Of a stretch of DNA of 64,000 nt, positions 52,380 to 61,553 are shown piece after piece. How positions within the stretch are numbered: the stretch's first letter is position 1; the number at the start of each line of letters is the position of its first letter. The notes beneath the pieces were generated by a model, which ran no database searches, was not told the origin of the DNA, and saw only the letters and a list, made by a program, of their open reading frames with translations. A program made the translations under genes and the position numbers. Source of the stretch: Vibrio alfacsensis (GTDB lineage Bacteria > Pseudomonadota > Gammaproteobacteria > Enterobacterales > Vibrionaceae). The stretch lies in contig NZ_CP032094.1 of assembly GCF_003544875.1 (NCBI RefSeq), forward strand, positions 930,001 through 994,000, given 5' to 3'.

Positions 52380-54041
52380 ATGGAAAGAGAATGCATGGAG
52401 TTTGACGTGGTCATCATTGGAGCGGGTCCCGCCGGCCTTAGTGCTGCGTGTCGATTAGCGCAATTAAGTCAAGAGCGAGAGCAAGGCCCTCTCTCCATCT
52501 GTGTCATCGAAAAAGGCTCTGAGGTGGGTGCACACATTTTATCTGGTGCGGTATTTGAAACACGTGCGCTCGATGAACTCTTTCCTGATTGGCAAAACAT
52601 GAATGCGCCACTTTCTGCCTCTGTACAACAAGACGCATTGTTATACTTAACCACTGACCTTAACCACATTCAAGTACCGCATTTTCTAACACCCAACCCA
52701 ATGCACAACGATGACAATAACTATGTCATTAGCTTAGGGAATTTATGTCGCTGGTTAGCTAAACAAGCAGAATCTCTTGGCGTTGAGGTTTACCCTGGGT
52801 TTGCGGCATCAAGCATTAACTATGATTCTTACGGCTCAGTTACAGGTGTTAATACCTGTGACATGGGATTAGACAAACAAAGTGCGAAAAAAACGAATTA
52901 CGAATCGGGTATCGAGCTCAAGGCCAGGTATACCGTCTTTGCAGAGGGGTGTAGAGGTCACCTAGGGAAAGAACTTATCCACCAATTCAGTTTGGATCAT
53001 GATAAACAACCACAACATTATGCCCTCGGCTTGAAAGAAATTTGGGAATTACCACAAGATGCTGAAAATCAGACCGGCAATGTTATTCACTCGACCGGAT
53101 GGCCATTAAACCAATCCGATACAACTGGTGGCGGCTTTCTTTATCACATGGAAAACAATCAGGTCGCCGTAGGTTTGATCATTGATCTAAATTACAGCAA
53201 TCCCTATCTCAGCCCTTTTGACGAGTTTCAACGCTTTAAACATCACCCAGCCATTGCAAAACACTTAACTGGCGCGCAGCGGATCGCCTACGGAGCAAGA
53301 GCCATTGCCAAAGGAGGACTCTCTTCACTACCAAAACAGCAATTCTCAGGAGGCCTGCTCATTGGCTGTGATGCTGGCACACTGAATGTCGCTAAAATTA
53401 AAGGCAGCCATACCGCGATGAAATCAGGTTTATTAGCGGCCGAGGCGGTTGTCGAAGCAATGACTCTAGAAAGATCTGAGCCCGATTATCACAGCCATTT
53501 TAAAGGCTCATGGCTTTATGAAGAACTCTGTGAAACGCGCAATTTTGGGGCAAATATTCATAAATTTGGTAGTTTACTTGGCGGAGCACTTTCAACGTTC
53601 GAACACAACGTATGGTTACCGCTGGCTAAAAAGCCATTGCCATGGACCATCAAAGACTCATCTGTGGATCATGAACAATTAAAGCCAGCTCGCGAGTGTT
53701 CACCTATTGCCTATCTAAAACCAGACGGCATTCTTAGCTTTGACAAGCCCTCTTCTGTTTTTCTATCAGGCACCCAACATGAGGAAAACCAACCTTGTCA
53801 CCTCCACCTAGAATACCCACATATACCCATTGACATACATCTCGAAAAATTCGATGAGCCGAGTCAACGCTACTGCCCAGCTGGGGTATATGAAGTAATT
53901 AAAACCGATGGAAAGCTCACATTCCAAATCAATGCTGCAAACTGCTTACACTGTAAGACCTGCGATATTAAAGACCCATCTCAAAATATCAGCTGGCGTA
54001 CACCGGAGGGTGGCGATGGCCCAAATTATCAGAATATGTAA
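52380..54041 (+). CDS. Electron transfer flavoprotein-ubiquinone oxidoreductase
   Basis: A 553-residue membrane-associated flavoprotein: FAD dinucleotide fold FDVVIIGAGPAGLSAACRLA near the N-terminus, EKGSEVGAHILSGAVFETRA, the quinone-binding half (GGGFLYHMENNQVAVGLIID) and LLIGCDAGTLNVAKIKGSHT. The C-terminal [4Fe-4S] domain has Cys in YCPAGVYEV and CLHCKTCDIKDPSQNI. It passes electrons from EtfAB to ubiquinone. ATG 52380 follows AGGAAGC; a second ATG at 52395 is possible. It is divergent from etfBA and likely shares its control. Confidence 0.95.
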   Translation: MERECMEFDVVIIGAGPAGLSAACRLAQLSQEREQGPLSICVIEKGSEVGAHILSGAVFETRALDELFPDWQNMNAPLSASVQQDALLYLTTDLNHIQVPHFLTPNPMHNDDNNYVISLGNLCRWLAKQAESLGVEVYPGFAASSINYDSYGSVTGVNTCDMGLDKQSAKKTNYESGIELKARYTVFAEGCRGHLGKELIHQFSLDHDKQPQHYALGLKEIWELPQDAENQTGNVIHSTGWPLNQSDTTGGGFLYHMENNQVAVGLIIDLNYSNPYLSPFDEFQRFKHHPAIAKHLTGAQRIAYGARAIAKGGLSSLPKQQFSGGLLIGCDAGTLNVAKIKGSHTAMKSGLLAAEAVVEAMTLERSEPDYHSHFKGSWLYEELCETRNFGANIHKFGSLLGGALSTFEHNVWLPLAKKPLPWTIKDSSVDHEQLKPARECSPIAYLKPDGILSFDKPSSVFLSGTQHEENQPCHLHLEYPHIPIDIHLEKFDEPSQRYCPAGVYEVIKTDGKLTFQINAANCLHCKTCDIKDPSQNISWRTPEGGDGPNYQNM

Positions 54042-54068
54042 GGGCTTTTTGGTTATTAGCTGTGGGCT

Positions 54069-55028
54069 TTAAAGAGATGTTATTGGTAATATACATCCGC
54101 GATAGTCAACGAGACCATTCGTGCAGTGCACATCCCCTCGCTTTGACACTATTACCGCCTCAATACCGCTCTGACTATTTAAATAGGTAATGGATTCTGC
54201 AACGGAAGAAAGAAAACCCGCTGTGCTCCAAATTTCACCATCAACTGAGTGCTCTGAAATGATGGTCAAACTGGCTATATCTGTCGAAATCGGCTTACCT
54301 GTGTTTGCATCCAACAAGTGATGATAACGCTGTCCGTTTAACTCAAAAAATCGCTCGTTGATGCCAGATGTCACCATTGATTGCCCTTGCAAAGGCACAA
54401 CACGAACAACATCACCACGTTCTGATAATGGGTTCTGAATGCCCACATTCCATGCTTTGTTACTGTTCTCTGGCGAATGACCGATGGTCAGTACGTTCCC
54501 ACCCAAACTAATAAACCCGCTTCGCACGCCAGCTTCAACAAGTTTGTTCTTTACCTGATCGGCGAAGTAACCTTTAGCAATCGCCCCCAAATCAATCTCC
54601 ATCTTCTTTTGACTTAAGAACACCGAGTGGTCATCTTCATTCAAAATGATCTTGGTAGGATCGACCAAAGATAACTTGTCGGTAATCACGTCATGAGACG
54701 GCACTTTGGCATCCTTAAAACCGATGCGCCAAGCTTTTACAAGTGGACCGACTGCAACGTTAAAAGGGTTTCTTGTGTCTTCACTGTGCTGTTTAGCCAG
54801 CTTAATCAGTTCAAATAGGTCCTGCGCTACCCCAACATGTGCAATACCCGCATTTTGGTTTACACGCATCAACTCAGAATCGGATTGATTGACCGTAAAT
54901 CGCTCTGCGTAATCAGCGAGTTGTGCGTAGGCTTCTCTGATCAGTTGCTCACCGTTCGAGTGATACACCACCACATCAATAAAGGTGCCCATCATCTGAA
55001 ATCTGGCGCTGTATTTATTCGTGCTCAT
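54069..55028 (-). CDS. ApbE-type FAD:protein FMN transferase
   Basis: A protein of about 319 residues without an export signal. ApbE features: MMGTFIDVVVYHS, NPFNVAVGPLVKAWRIGF, KKMEIDLGAIAKGYFADQVK, FISLGGNVLTIG, and the catalytic segment HHLLDANTGKPISTDIASLT ahead of GEIWSTAGFLS. It transfers FMN from FAD to a Thr of a target protein. The gene lies about 100 bp after the large FMN/FAD reductase gene, whose FMN-binding domain has the acceptor motif DVISGAT, so that protein is the likely substrate. It is cytoplasmic, unlike the exported ApbE of the Rnf/Nqr type. ATG 55028 follows GGAGAAATC. Confidence 0.93.
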   Translation of the reverse strand: MSTNKYSARFQMMGTFIDVVVYHSNGEQLIREAYAQLADYAERFTVNQSDSELMRVNQNAGIAHVGVAQDLFELIKLAKQHSEDTRNPFNVAVGPLVKAWRIGFKDAKVPSHDVITDKLSLVDPTKIILNEDDHSVFLSQKKMEIDLGAIAKGYFADQVKNKLVEAGVRSGFISLGGNVLTIGHSPENSNKAWNVGIQNPLSERGDVVRVVPLQGQSMVTSGINERFFELNGQRYHHLLDANTGKPISTDIASLTIISEHSVDGEIWSTAGFLSSVAESITYLNSQSGIEAVIVSKRGDVHCTNGLVDYRGCILPITSL

Positions 55029-55124
55029 CGATTTCTCCAAACGCTAAACGCGGAAAAAGAGGGAAGCATCACTCCCCTCTTATTGATTGCTTATCTTGCT
55101 CTAATTCGCTCTTTGAGTGAGTGC

Positions 55125-58100
55125 TTAAACAAGATCAGACGCACTCTCACCGGCGATGCGACCATAAGTGAAGATATCGATCAGTGCGTTACCACCGAGG
55201 CGATTACCAGCATGGATGCCACCCGTTACCTCGCCTGCTGCGTACAGACCTTGAATAACTTCGCCATCTTTACCGATTACTCGTGCTTTAGTATCAATCT
55301 TCAAGCCGCCCATTGTGTGGTGAACCGAAGGTTGACGTGGCGTCGCGTAGAACGGTGCTTTTTCCACTTTCAAACCAAACGCGCTCTTATGGAACTCAGG
55401 ATCGTGTCCTGCATCCACACAAGCGTTGTATTGTGCGATGGTATTAGTTAGCTCTTGCGTCGGAACGCCAATTTTCTCTGCCAACTCTTCTAGCGTGTCA
55501 GCTTGAATAATGATGCCTTCTTTAATTTCGCGTTCGATGGTTTCATCTGATGTATTCGCTGCGGTTTGACGAATGTTGTCGTCCGCAATCATGTAAATCA
55601 GACCACCGTTATCGAAGAACGCCTCAGAAAGCACGTCACGGCTACCACACTCATCAACAAAGCGCTTACCTTGCTTGTTCACGAATACAAAGTTCTCCGG
55701 TGGCACAATCAGGCCAGTTAACAGCGCACCTGATTTAGGGTCACCAACTGGCATTAATTGCACAAAGCCCATACCAACTAATTCTGCGCCTGCTTTCTCA
55801 CCAATTTCGATGCCGTCACCAACCAATGCTGGTGAGTTTGTGGTCTTGATGTCGTCCGCGATTTCTTTCCAGTATGTGTTGTACTTTTTGATCATCTGAG
55901 TGTTTGCGCCGAAACCACCAGAAGCCAACACCACACCATGATTCACGTGAAGGATAAGTTCTGTACCGTCCGCTTGAACCGCTTTGATGCCCACCACTTT
56001 GCCGTTATCAACCATCAAATCCGTTGCACGTGTATCTGTGATGATGCGACCGTTTTGCTCTTGGATGCGTTTTGATAGTTTGTCGACAAACTCTACGCCT
56101 TTTGGACGTTTAGGTTTGTGTGCACGACGCCACAAGGCACCAACTGGGATCTCAACAACGCTACGGTCAAAATCAATGCCCTTTTCACTCAGCCAATCAA
56201 TGGATTCCATAGAACGAGTTGTTAGGGTTTCAACCAAATCGTATTGACCATAAATCGATTCACCGTTTAGGTCGGTACGTTTACCACCAAGGTAGGTTTG
56301 AATGCGGTGTAATTCGACAGAATCAAACAAGTACTGCTTGCCGTTCTCAAGGTCTGTAAAGTAGCCATCCAGTTGTGCTTTAAGTACTTTGAAATCTTCA
56401 AGGTACTCACCCGCAAACTCGGATTCAGCTGTTTTCGCGAGCAGCATCAAGGTTTCTTTTTCGCCAGGAAGTGCTGGGAAATCACCTTGCCATTTTGGTT
56501 CTGCCGCGTTCACCCAACCGCCAGTACGCACAGTGTTACCACCGATTGCAGGGAACTTCTCAAGCAAAATAACCGACTTACCTTTATCTAGCGCCGTTAA
56601 CGTTGCACTCAAACCAGCACCGCCGCCACCAACCACCACGATATCCACGGTTTCTTCGATGGTTTTCGATGACCATGCCACCGCTTCTTTGGCTTTGCAG
56701 CGCAGTGCTTCTGAGTTGCCGCCCGCCAGATCAACCGCGTTTGATACGCCGTCCAGTACTGCTTGGCTGCTGACTGTCGCGCCTGAAATCACGTCGATGT
56801 TCAGTGTTTGACCATCAAGAATTTGTTGAGGAATACGTTCAAATGCTGGGTTTGCGATACCGTCCGATTCTTTTGAAGAGTCCACCACAATGTCGAGGAT
56901 TTTATCTTCAGAGAAAGTTACCGTGACCGGCAAGTCACCATTGTGACCGCGACCATACGCCGTGTATTCACCTGAGTTAAATTTAATTGGAACGTTCTGC
57001 AGCTCTTTGATGCGTTGGTGCTTCAATGCTTCTGCTGAGCTGTCCACAATCATGTAATCCATGATTTCCCAAAGTGGCGTTGGAATTTGCAGCGCTTCTT
57101 GTTGCGCGATGTCCGCGAACTCGGCACAGGTTTCGTCGTTAAGCGCTTTGTTTGCCCAAGTAGGTTCAACCAAATAACCTTTACCGACACTAACCATGTC
57201 GTAACCTTGCTCAAGTGCGTTTTCTGCATCTTTGCGTTGAGCAATACCACCAACACCAATCACTGGTACTTTCGCAACAGTTTCAGATTGAAGCTTACGG
57301 TATTTGTAGATTAGCGGCTCTTGATCCTCGGGCGTGACGATTGAGTTACGTAACCAGCTACCCATTGAGAAATGGAAATAATCCAAGCCCTGAGTCGCAA
57401 GCTTATCTAGCAGGAACATGGTGTCATCAAAGCGGATGCCCGGCTGTTCAATCTCTTCAGGAGAGAAGCGGTAACCGATGATGAAATCAGATTTGCTGTG
57501 CTGCTCAGCCACTTGCTTAGTTTTAGCAAGTACAGCCAGTGGGAAAGAAGTACGTCTTTCAATGTTGCCACCCCATTTGTCGTTACGACGGTTTGAGTGT
57601 GGTGAGAAGAATTGCTGAATCAGGTATGTGTTCGCGCCGTGGATTTCTACGCCATCGAAGCCTGCAAGGATTGCACGGTTTACTGCATCACCAAAGCGCT
57701 CGATCATCTCTTCAATCTGCTCTTTGGTCATCTCAAGTGGCGTTTCAGCATTGTCACGTAGCGCAGCGACAGGGCTTGCAGAAATCGGTTGGTGCCCACC
57801 ATTGAACTCAGGGTTTGCCATACGACCCGCATGGTAGATCTGCAGAATAGCTTTAGAGCCTTTTGCTTTAATCGCATCGGCAAGCTTAGTTAAACCAGCA
57901 ATTTTGCTGTCGGTATCAATACCGAGCGCACCTGGGAAAGCACGACCGTAATTCTCGACAAACGCACTCTCGACAATGATCGCCCCTGCATCACCAGAAC
58001 GAGCCGCGTAGTAGTTGATCATCTCTTGCGTTACGCCGCCATCAAAGAAGGCAGACTGAATCGTCATCGGTGCCATCACGATGCGATTATGCAGTTTGAC

Positions 58101-58139
58101 CCCTGATTGAAATACAATTTCATCGACTAACTGAGCCAT
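55125..58139 (-). CDS. Three-domain NADH-dependent enoate reductase (acrylate/fumarate reductase type)
   Basis: A 1004-residue cytoplasmic flavoenzyme. Residues 1-350 are an Old-Yellow-Enzyme-like NADH:flavin oxidoreductase (RIVMAPMTIQSAF, AGFDGVEIHGANTYLIQQFF with SPHSNRRNDKWGGN). Residues 385-470 are an FMN-binding domain with the flavinylation motif DVISGAT, acceptor Thr455. Residues 495-1004 are a fumarate-reductase-type FAD domain (VVVGGGGAGLSA, RFVDECGSRDVLSEAF, SVHHTMGGLKID, AGNRLGGNALIDIF). Catalytic Arg and His positions are kept, but the usual fumarate-carboxylate His segment QxHPT reads VQLMPVG. That favours a monocarboxylate such as acrylate, the substrate described for the V. harveyi enzyme. 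ApbE lies next to it. Confidence 0.93.
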   Translation of the reverse strand: MAQLVDEIVFQSGVKLHNRIVMAPMTIQSAFFDGGVTQEMINYYAARSGDAGAIIVESAFVENYGRAFPGALGIDTDSKIAGLTKLADAIKAKGSKAILQIYHAGRMANPEFNGGHQPISASPVAALRDNAETPLEMTKEQIEEMIERFGDAVNRAILAGFDGVEIHGANTYLIQQFFSPHSNRRNDKWGGNIERRTSFPLAVLAKTKQVAEQHSKSDFIIGYRFSPEEIEQPGIRFDDTMFLLDKLATQGLDYFHFSMGSWLRNSIVTPEDQEPLIYKYRKLQSETVAKVPVIGVGGIAQRKDAENALEQGYDMVSVGKGYLVEPTWANKALNDETCAEFADIAQQEALQIPTPLWEIMDYMIVDSSAEALKHQRIKELQNVPIKFNSGEYTAYGRGHNGDLPVTVTFSEDKILDIVVDSSKESDGIANPAFERIPQQILDGQTLNIDVISGATVSSQAVLDGVSNAVDLAGGNSEALRCKAKEAVAWSSKTIEETVDIVVVGGGGAGLSATLTALDKGKSVILLEKFPAIGGNTVRTGGWVNAAEPKWQGDFPALPGEKETLMLLAKTAESEFAGEYLEDFKVLKAQLDGYFTDLENGKQYLFDSVELHRIQTYLGGKRTDLNGESIYGQYDLVETLTTRSMESIDWLSEKGIDFDRSVVEIPVGALWRRAHKPKRPKGVEFVDKLSKRIQEQNGRIITDTRATDLMVDNGKVVGIKAVQADGTELILHVNHGVVLASGGFGANTQMIKKYNTYWKEIADDIKTTNSPALVGDGIEIGEKAGAELVGMGFVQLMPVGDPKSGALLTGLIVPPENFVFVNKQGKRFVDECGSRDVLSEAFFDNGGLIYMIADDNIRQTAANTSDETIEREIKEGIIIQADTLEELAEKIGVPTQELTNTIAQYNACVDAGHDPEFHKSAFGLKVEKAPFYATPRQPSVHHTMGGLKIDTKARVIGKDGEVIQGLYAAGEVTGGIHAGNRLGGNALIDIFTYGRIAGESASDLV

Positions 58140-58463
58140 AAATAGTTTCCTTTAACAGATTAATTCTCATATCAAAGGCACCTCAAGTTCAGCCAGCGCA
58201 CCACAAGTGTTTTTGATATGAAAACCAACATCCCGTTGATAACCACAGGAATATTATTGATTTATGCTCATGAGTAAAATGAATGGTTTGCATTTTAAAT
58301 ATGACTTTTCTGCATTGACATCTTGATGTAGCAAGAATTACCATTAAGAAATGCAAGCTGATTAAACAGATAAAAGGATGGTAAGGTGTAATAAAAAGCC
58401 AACTCCACAAAAGCAAAGTCAGCTTCATTTTTAAATAGAATATAATGACTTAGGATTGGACAT
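58140..58463. other. Promoter region upstream of the reductase gene
   Basis: About 320 bp upstream of the reductase start and downstream of a GST gene on the same strand. It is A/T-rich with no credible gene. No clear FNR, CRP or LysR palindrome could be fixed. Confidence 0.4.
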
Positions 58464-59114
58464 TCAGCCTATTTCATCTCCAGCTTCATCTTCTTCAACA
58501 ATATCGGTCTCTTTACTAGCGTCTTCTAACCAGTGTTGAAGTGATGTACTTGCTAGCACCTTCTTTTGATAGGCCGCTGCATCGTCGGATAATTCAACCC
58601 CGTAGGTTTTAAAGCGCAGCGCAACGGGCGCATACATGGCGTCGGCAATTGACCATTCACCGAACAACCATCCTTTTGGGAATTGTTCTGCCTGTTCAGA
58701 CCAAATCGCATCAATGCGTGCGATATCCTTTCGTGCACCATCACTAAGTTCCACCTTTCTGAGAGCGCGAATGTTCATGGGTAGCTCATTTCTTAAGTCA
58801 AAGAATCCCGAATGCATTTCTGCTGCGATGGCTCGTGCTTTGGCTTTTTCCACAGTGCTACTTGGCCAAGCTTTACCCTGCAGATATTGTTCGTTGACGT
58901 ACTCTAAGATTGCCAATGAATCCCACACAGTTACGTCATCATCCACCAAGGTAGGGACTTTCGCCGTTGGCGTAATGCCCTCCAATGCATTGTAGAAACC
59001 CTCTGTAAAAAGTTTGAGCTTAGTAACTTCCACCTCCAATTTGAATTGAGAAAAAATCAGCCATGCGCGCAGTGACCAGCTTGAGTAGTTTTGATTAGCA
59101 ATAAACAGTTTCAT
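58464..59114 (-). CDS. Glutathione S-transferase, YfcF-like
   Basis: A 216-residue GST: N-terminal MKLFIANQNYSSWSLRAWLI with the catalytic Ser/Trp pair typical of YfcF-type or zeta-like enzymes, the glutathione loop GITPTAKVPTLVDDDVTVWD, SLAILEYVNEQYLQ, and helical domain LFGEWSIADAMYAPVALRFK. The C-terminus is acidic (DIVEEDEAGDEIG). It should use glutathione on small electrophiles. It is divergent from a LysR regulator 118 bp away and lies upstream of the enoate reductase gene on the same strand. Confidence 0.88.
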   Translation of the reverse strand: MKLFIANQNYSSWSLRAWLIFSQFKLEVEVTKLKLFTEGFYNALEGITPTAKVPTLVDDDVTVWDSLAILEYVNEQYLQGKAWPSSTVEKAKARAIAAEMHSGFFDLRNELPMNIRALRKVELSDGARKDIARIDAIWSEQAEQFPKGWLFGEWSIADAMYAPVALRFKTYGVELSDDAAAYQKKVLASTSLQHWLEDASKETDIVEEDEAGDEIG

Positions 59115-59232
59115 GACGCCTCCATGCGGTTCGTGTTTTGATTACCCATTCACAATATCTGATTGTATTTAAGGGGACTAACGGATAGTTTTGATAGAAC
59201 ACTTCAACAAAAACGATGGATGAGTTTTAGAT

Positions 59233-60084
59233 ATGGATATCGATGGGTTACGCAGCTTTCTAGCTTTTGTCGAAACGGGCAGTTTCACTCGTGCGGCCAA
59301 GCAGATCAATCGCACCCAATCAGCGTTCAGTGCACAAATGCGTAAGTTAGAAGACGAACTCAGCGTCAGCTTGTTTGAAAAAGAAGGTCGCAACCTAGTA
59401 TTGAGTGAAGCAGGATTAGCACTACGCTCTCACGCCGAGCAATTGGTCAGCTTGCACAATCAAGCGCTGAAACAAGTGAAACGATATGAGAACAAGCGCC
59501 CCCTCCGCTTAGGCTGCCCAGAAGACTACAATGACAATATTCTGCCTCAAGTCATTCGTGTATTGCAGCAAGCCCAACCAACTTGTTCGATACAAATATT
59601 TAGTGAACCAAGCATTCGGTTAAGAGCACTACTTGATAGCGGGAAACTGGACGCGGCGATTGTCACTCGAACCCCTGATAGCGAAGAGGGTTATTGGCTC
59701 GCAAGCGATAAAGGAGTGTGGATCGCCCATCCAGATTTTAAAATCGATAAGACTCAACCTCTGCCCCTTGCCTTGTTTCAAACCGATTGCAAATACCACG
59801 CTGCAGCCATTGATGGTTTAACCAAACAAGGCACGGCTTATCAGTTGCTCGCTTGTTGCAACACCGCTTCTGCACAGCGCGCAATTATGCGTTCAAAACT
59901 CGCCATCGGTGCGATGGGTAAAGTCAGTGTGACCGACGATCTTAAGATCCTCGATAACATGCCTCCCTTACCTAGCGTTGATATTGTGCTACTAACAGGC
60001 ATAAATCCACATCCCATTCTAGATAGAGATTGCTTAACAAAGTTGGTTGAACTCATGCCAAATACAGCGTTAATGAACCGATAG
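59233..60084 (+). CDS. LysR-family transcriptional regulator
   Basis: A 283-residue regulator. The helix-turn-helix is in LRSFLAFVETGSFTRAAKQI, then NRTQSAFSAQMRKLEDELSV with the family LFEKEGRNLVLSEAG. The C-terminal two-lobed effector domain starts near RPLRLGCPEDYNDNILPQVI and contains LRALLDSGKLDAAIVTRTPD. It is divergent from the GST gene and close to the enoate reductase gene, either of which may be controlled. The inducer is unknown. ATG 59233 gives the conserved MDIDGLRSFLAF start. Confidence 0.92.
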   Translation: MDIDGLRSFLAFVETGSFTRAAKQINRTQSAFSAQMRKLEDELSVSLFEKEGRNLVLSEAGLALRSHAEQLVSLHNQALKQVKRYENKRPLRLGCPEDYNDNILPQVIRVLQQAQPTCSIQIFSEPSIRLRALLDSGKLDAAIVTRTPDSEEGYWLASDKGVWIAHPDFKIDKTQPLPLALFQTDCKYHAAAIDGLTKQGTAYQLLACCNTASAQRAIMRSKLAIGAMGKVSVTDDLKILDNMPPLPSVDIVLLTGINPHPILDRDCLTKLVELMPNTALMNR

Positions 60085-60122
60085 CACCCTCTCTACCAGT
60101 GTCTCTCTGTACTTACCAATAT

Positions 60123-60162
60123 AAAAAAAGCACCTAAGAATAAACGTCCTTTGGTGCTTTAT
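60123..60162. terminator. Bidirectional stem-loop between LysR and DUF1501 genes
   Basis: AAAGCACC and GGTGCTTT form an 8-bp stem with an 18-base loop. A-run on the left serves the minus strand; the plus strand side has only TTTATT. Confidence 0.7.
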
Positions 60163-60214
60163 TACAAACTTAAATTTCTAACTCCAATGGGCTTTAAAAG
60201 TCAGAACCAGCAAG

Positions 60215-61549
60215 TTAAGCGGTTTTAGTGACAGATAACGGAGCAAACTTATCATAATTTGGGAACACATAACGAAGCGCAGATTCGCTTGTCATACCAA
60301 ACCATTTAGCCAGACTGATATTGACTTGATCTGCTGCTGTTGTCGGTAGTAAACGTCCACGTTGATAGACATCTTTACCATCAATTTTGTATTCTGGGAA
60401 TGTACCGATGAACTTACCGCCATCGATCGCCCCACCCATTAAAATCTGGTGCCCGCCCCAACCATGATCGGTTCCGGTACCATTTGAGTGCAAACAACGC
60501 CCAAAGTCGGACATGGTTACCGTAATCACATCATCATGTAGGCCAAGTACTTTCAAATGTTCATTAAATGCAGCCATTGCGTCACTCAACTCAAGATACT
60601 TTTCATCCAGTACTTCTTCTTGATTCGCATGCGTATCAAACCCACCTAAGCGTAAGAAGAAAACCTGTTTCCCATGACCAAGATCCGCACTTTTCCGGAG
60701 TAAACGAGAGGTAATTCGGAACTGAGTACCCAGTGCCGTTTCTGGGTAGAGCGAGACATCTTCCGCATCATCAATGCTGTTGATTGTGTCGATCAAACTG
60801 CTCGCCACGTGGATCGAATCCTTTCCTGTGTTAAGCAGCGTATTGTCAAAAGGATCATCCGTTACTGTGTCAAAGTATTCATCCATTGATGCTTGCATCG
60901 TTGGACTGGCATTGAGCTTAGCAATATTCTCGCCACGAATGATGTTTTGGTTATGCTCTTTTGCTCGCAGCAAATGCGCATCACCGGAATGACTAAACAG
61001 CGGACTAATCGTGGTTCCTAATTTCGCCCCCATTACGTCCATCATTCGGCCTGCCCAACCCGTCGTCAAACTGTGTCCAACGGCACCTTTTGCCCACTCG
61101 CTTCGCTGTGAGTTATGTGAAAAGAGAAAAGGTGGAAGACGAAATCCTTCCGTTTCTGCTTGCTCCTTAGTCACAGGCTCACGCAAAATACCACTGTTTA
61201 CAACAACGGTTGCTTCCAAGTGATTAAACACTTGTGCAAGTGCCGTCATTTTAGGGTGTAAGCCTAGCGTTACCTGACGGCTTTCACGATCCAAACCTGT
61301 TGTCGGAATCGTAAGTAAAGCATCTTGCGCCAACGCAATTTCAGGGCGGATTGATTGATACTCTTGATAGTTCGCTGTTGAGGTAGGAACCACCATCTGA
61401 GCCGCATCGTTACCGCCATCGAGCAAAACATACACCAAGGCTTTAAACTGACTATTGTTGCTTGCAAAACTCAGTGGTGACGCAAGCAGTGTCGGCATTG
61501 CAATTGAACCCATTGCTGCGCCTTTTAAGAAATTACGACGTGAAACCAT
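60215..61549 (-). CDS. DUF1501 exported protein
   Basis: A 444-residue protein with a Tat signal (MVSRRNFLKGAAMGSIAMPT). It has DUF1501 features: ALVYVLLDGGNDAAQMVVPT, a VVVNSGILREPVTKEQAET region, FFLRLGGFDTHANQEEVLDE, VTMSDFGRCLHSNGTGTDHG and WGGHQILMGGAIDGGKFIGT. The GGNDAAQM and FDTHANQ stretches look like a metal-dependent sulfatase/phosphatase-superfamily site. Its ATG is 4 bp after the DUF1800 gene, the usual partner. The pair is known across proteobacteria and planctomycetes, but its role is not established. Confidence 0.88.
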   Translation of the reverse strand: MVSRRNFLKGAAMGSIAMPTLLASPLSFASNNSQFKALVYVLLDGGNDAAQMVVPTSTANYQEYQSIRPEIALAQDALLTIPTTGLDRESRQVTLGLHPKMTALAQVFNHLEATVVVNSGILREPVTKEQAETEGFRLPPFLFSHNSQRSEWAKGAVGHSLTTGWAGRMMDVMGAKLGTTISPLFSHSGDAHLLRAKEHNQNIIRGENIAKLNASPTMQASMDEYFDTVTDDPFDNTLLNTGKDSIHVASSLIDTINSIDDAEDVSLYPETALGTQFRITSRLLRKSADLGHGKQVFFLRLGGFDTHANQEEVLDEKYLELSDAMAAFNEHLKVLGLHDDVITVTMSDFGRCLHSNGTGTDHGWGGHQILMGGAIDGGKFIGTFPEYKIDGKDVYQRGRLLPTTAADQVNISLAKWFGMTSESALRYVFPNYDKFAPLSVTKTA

Positions 61550-61553
61550 GATG

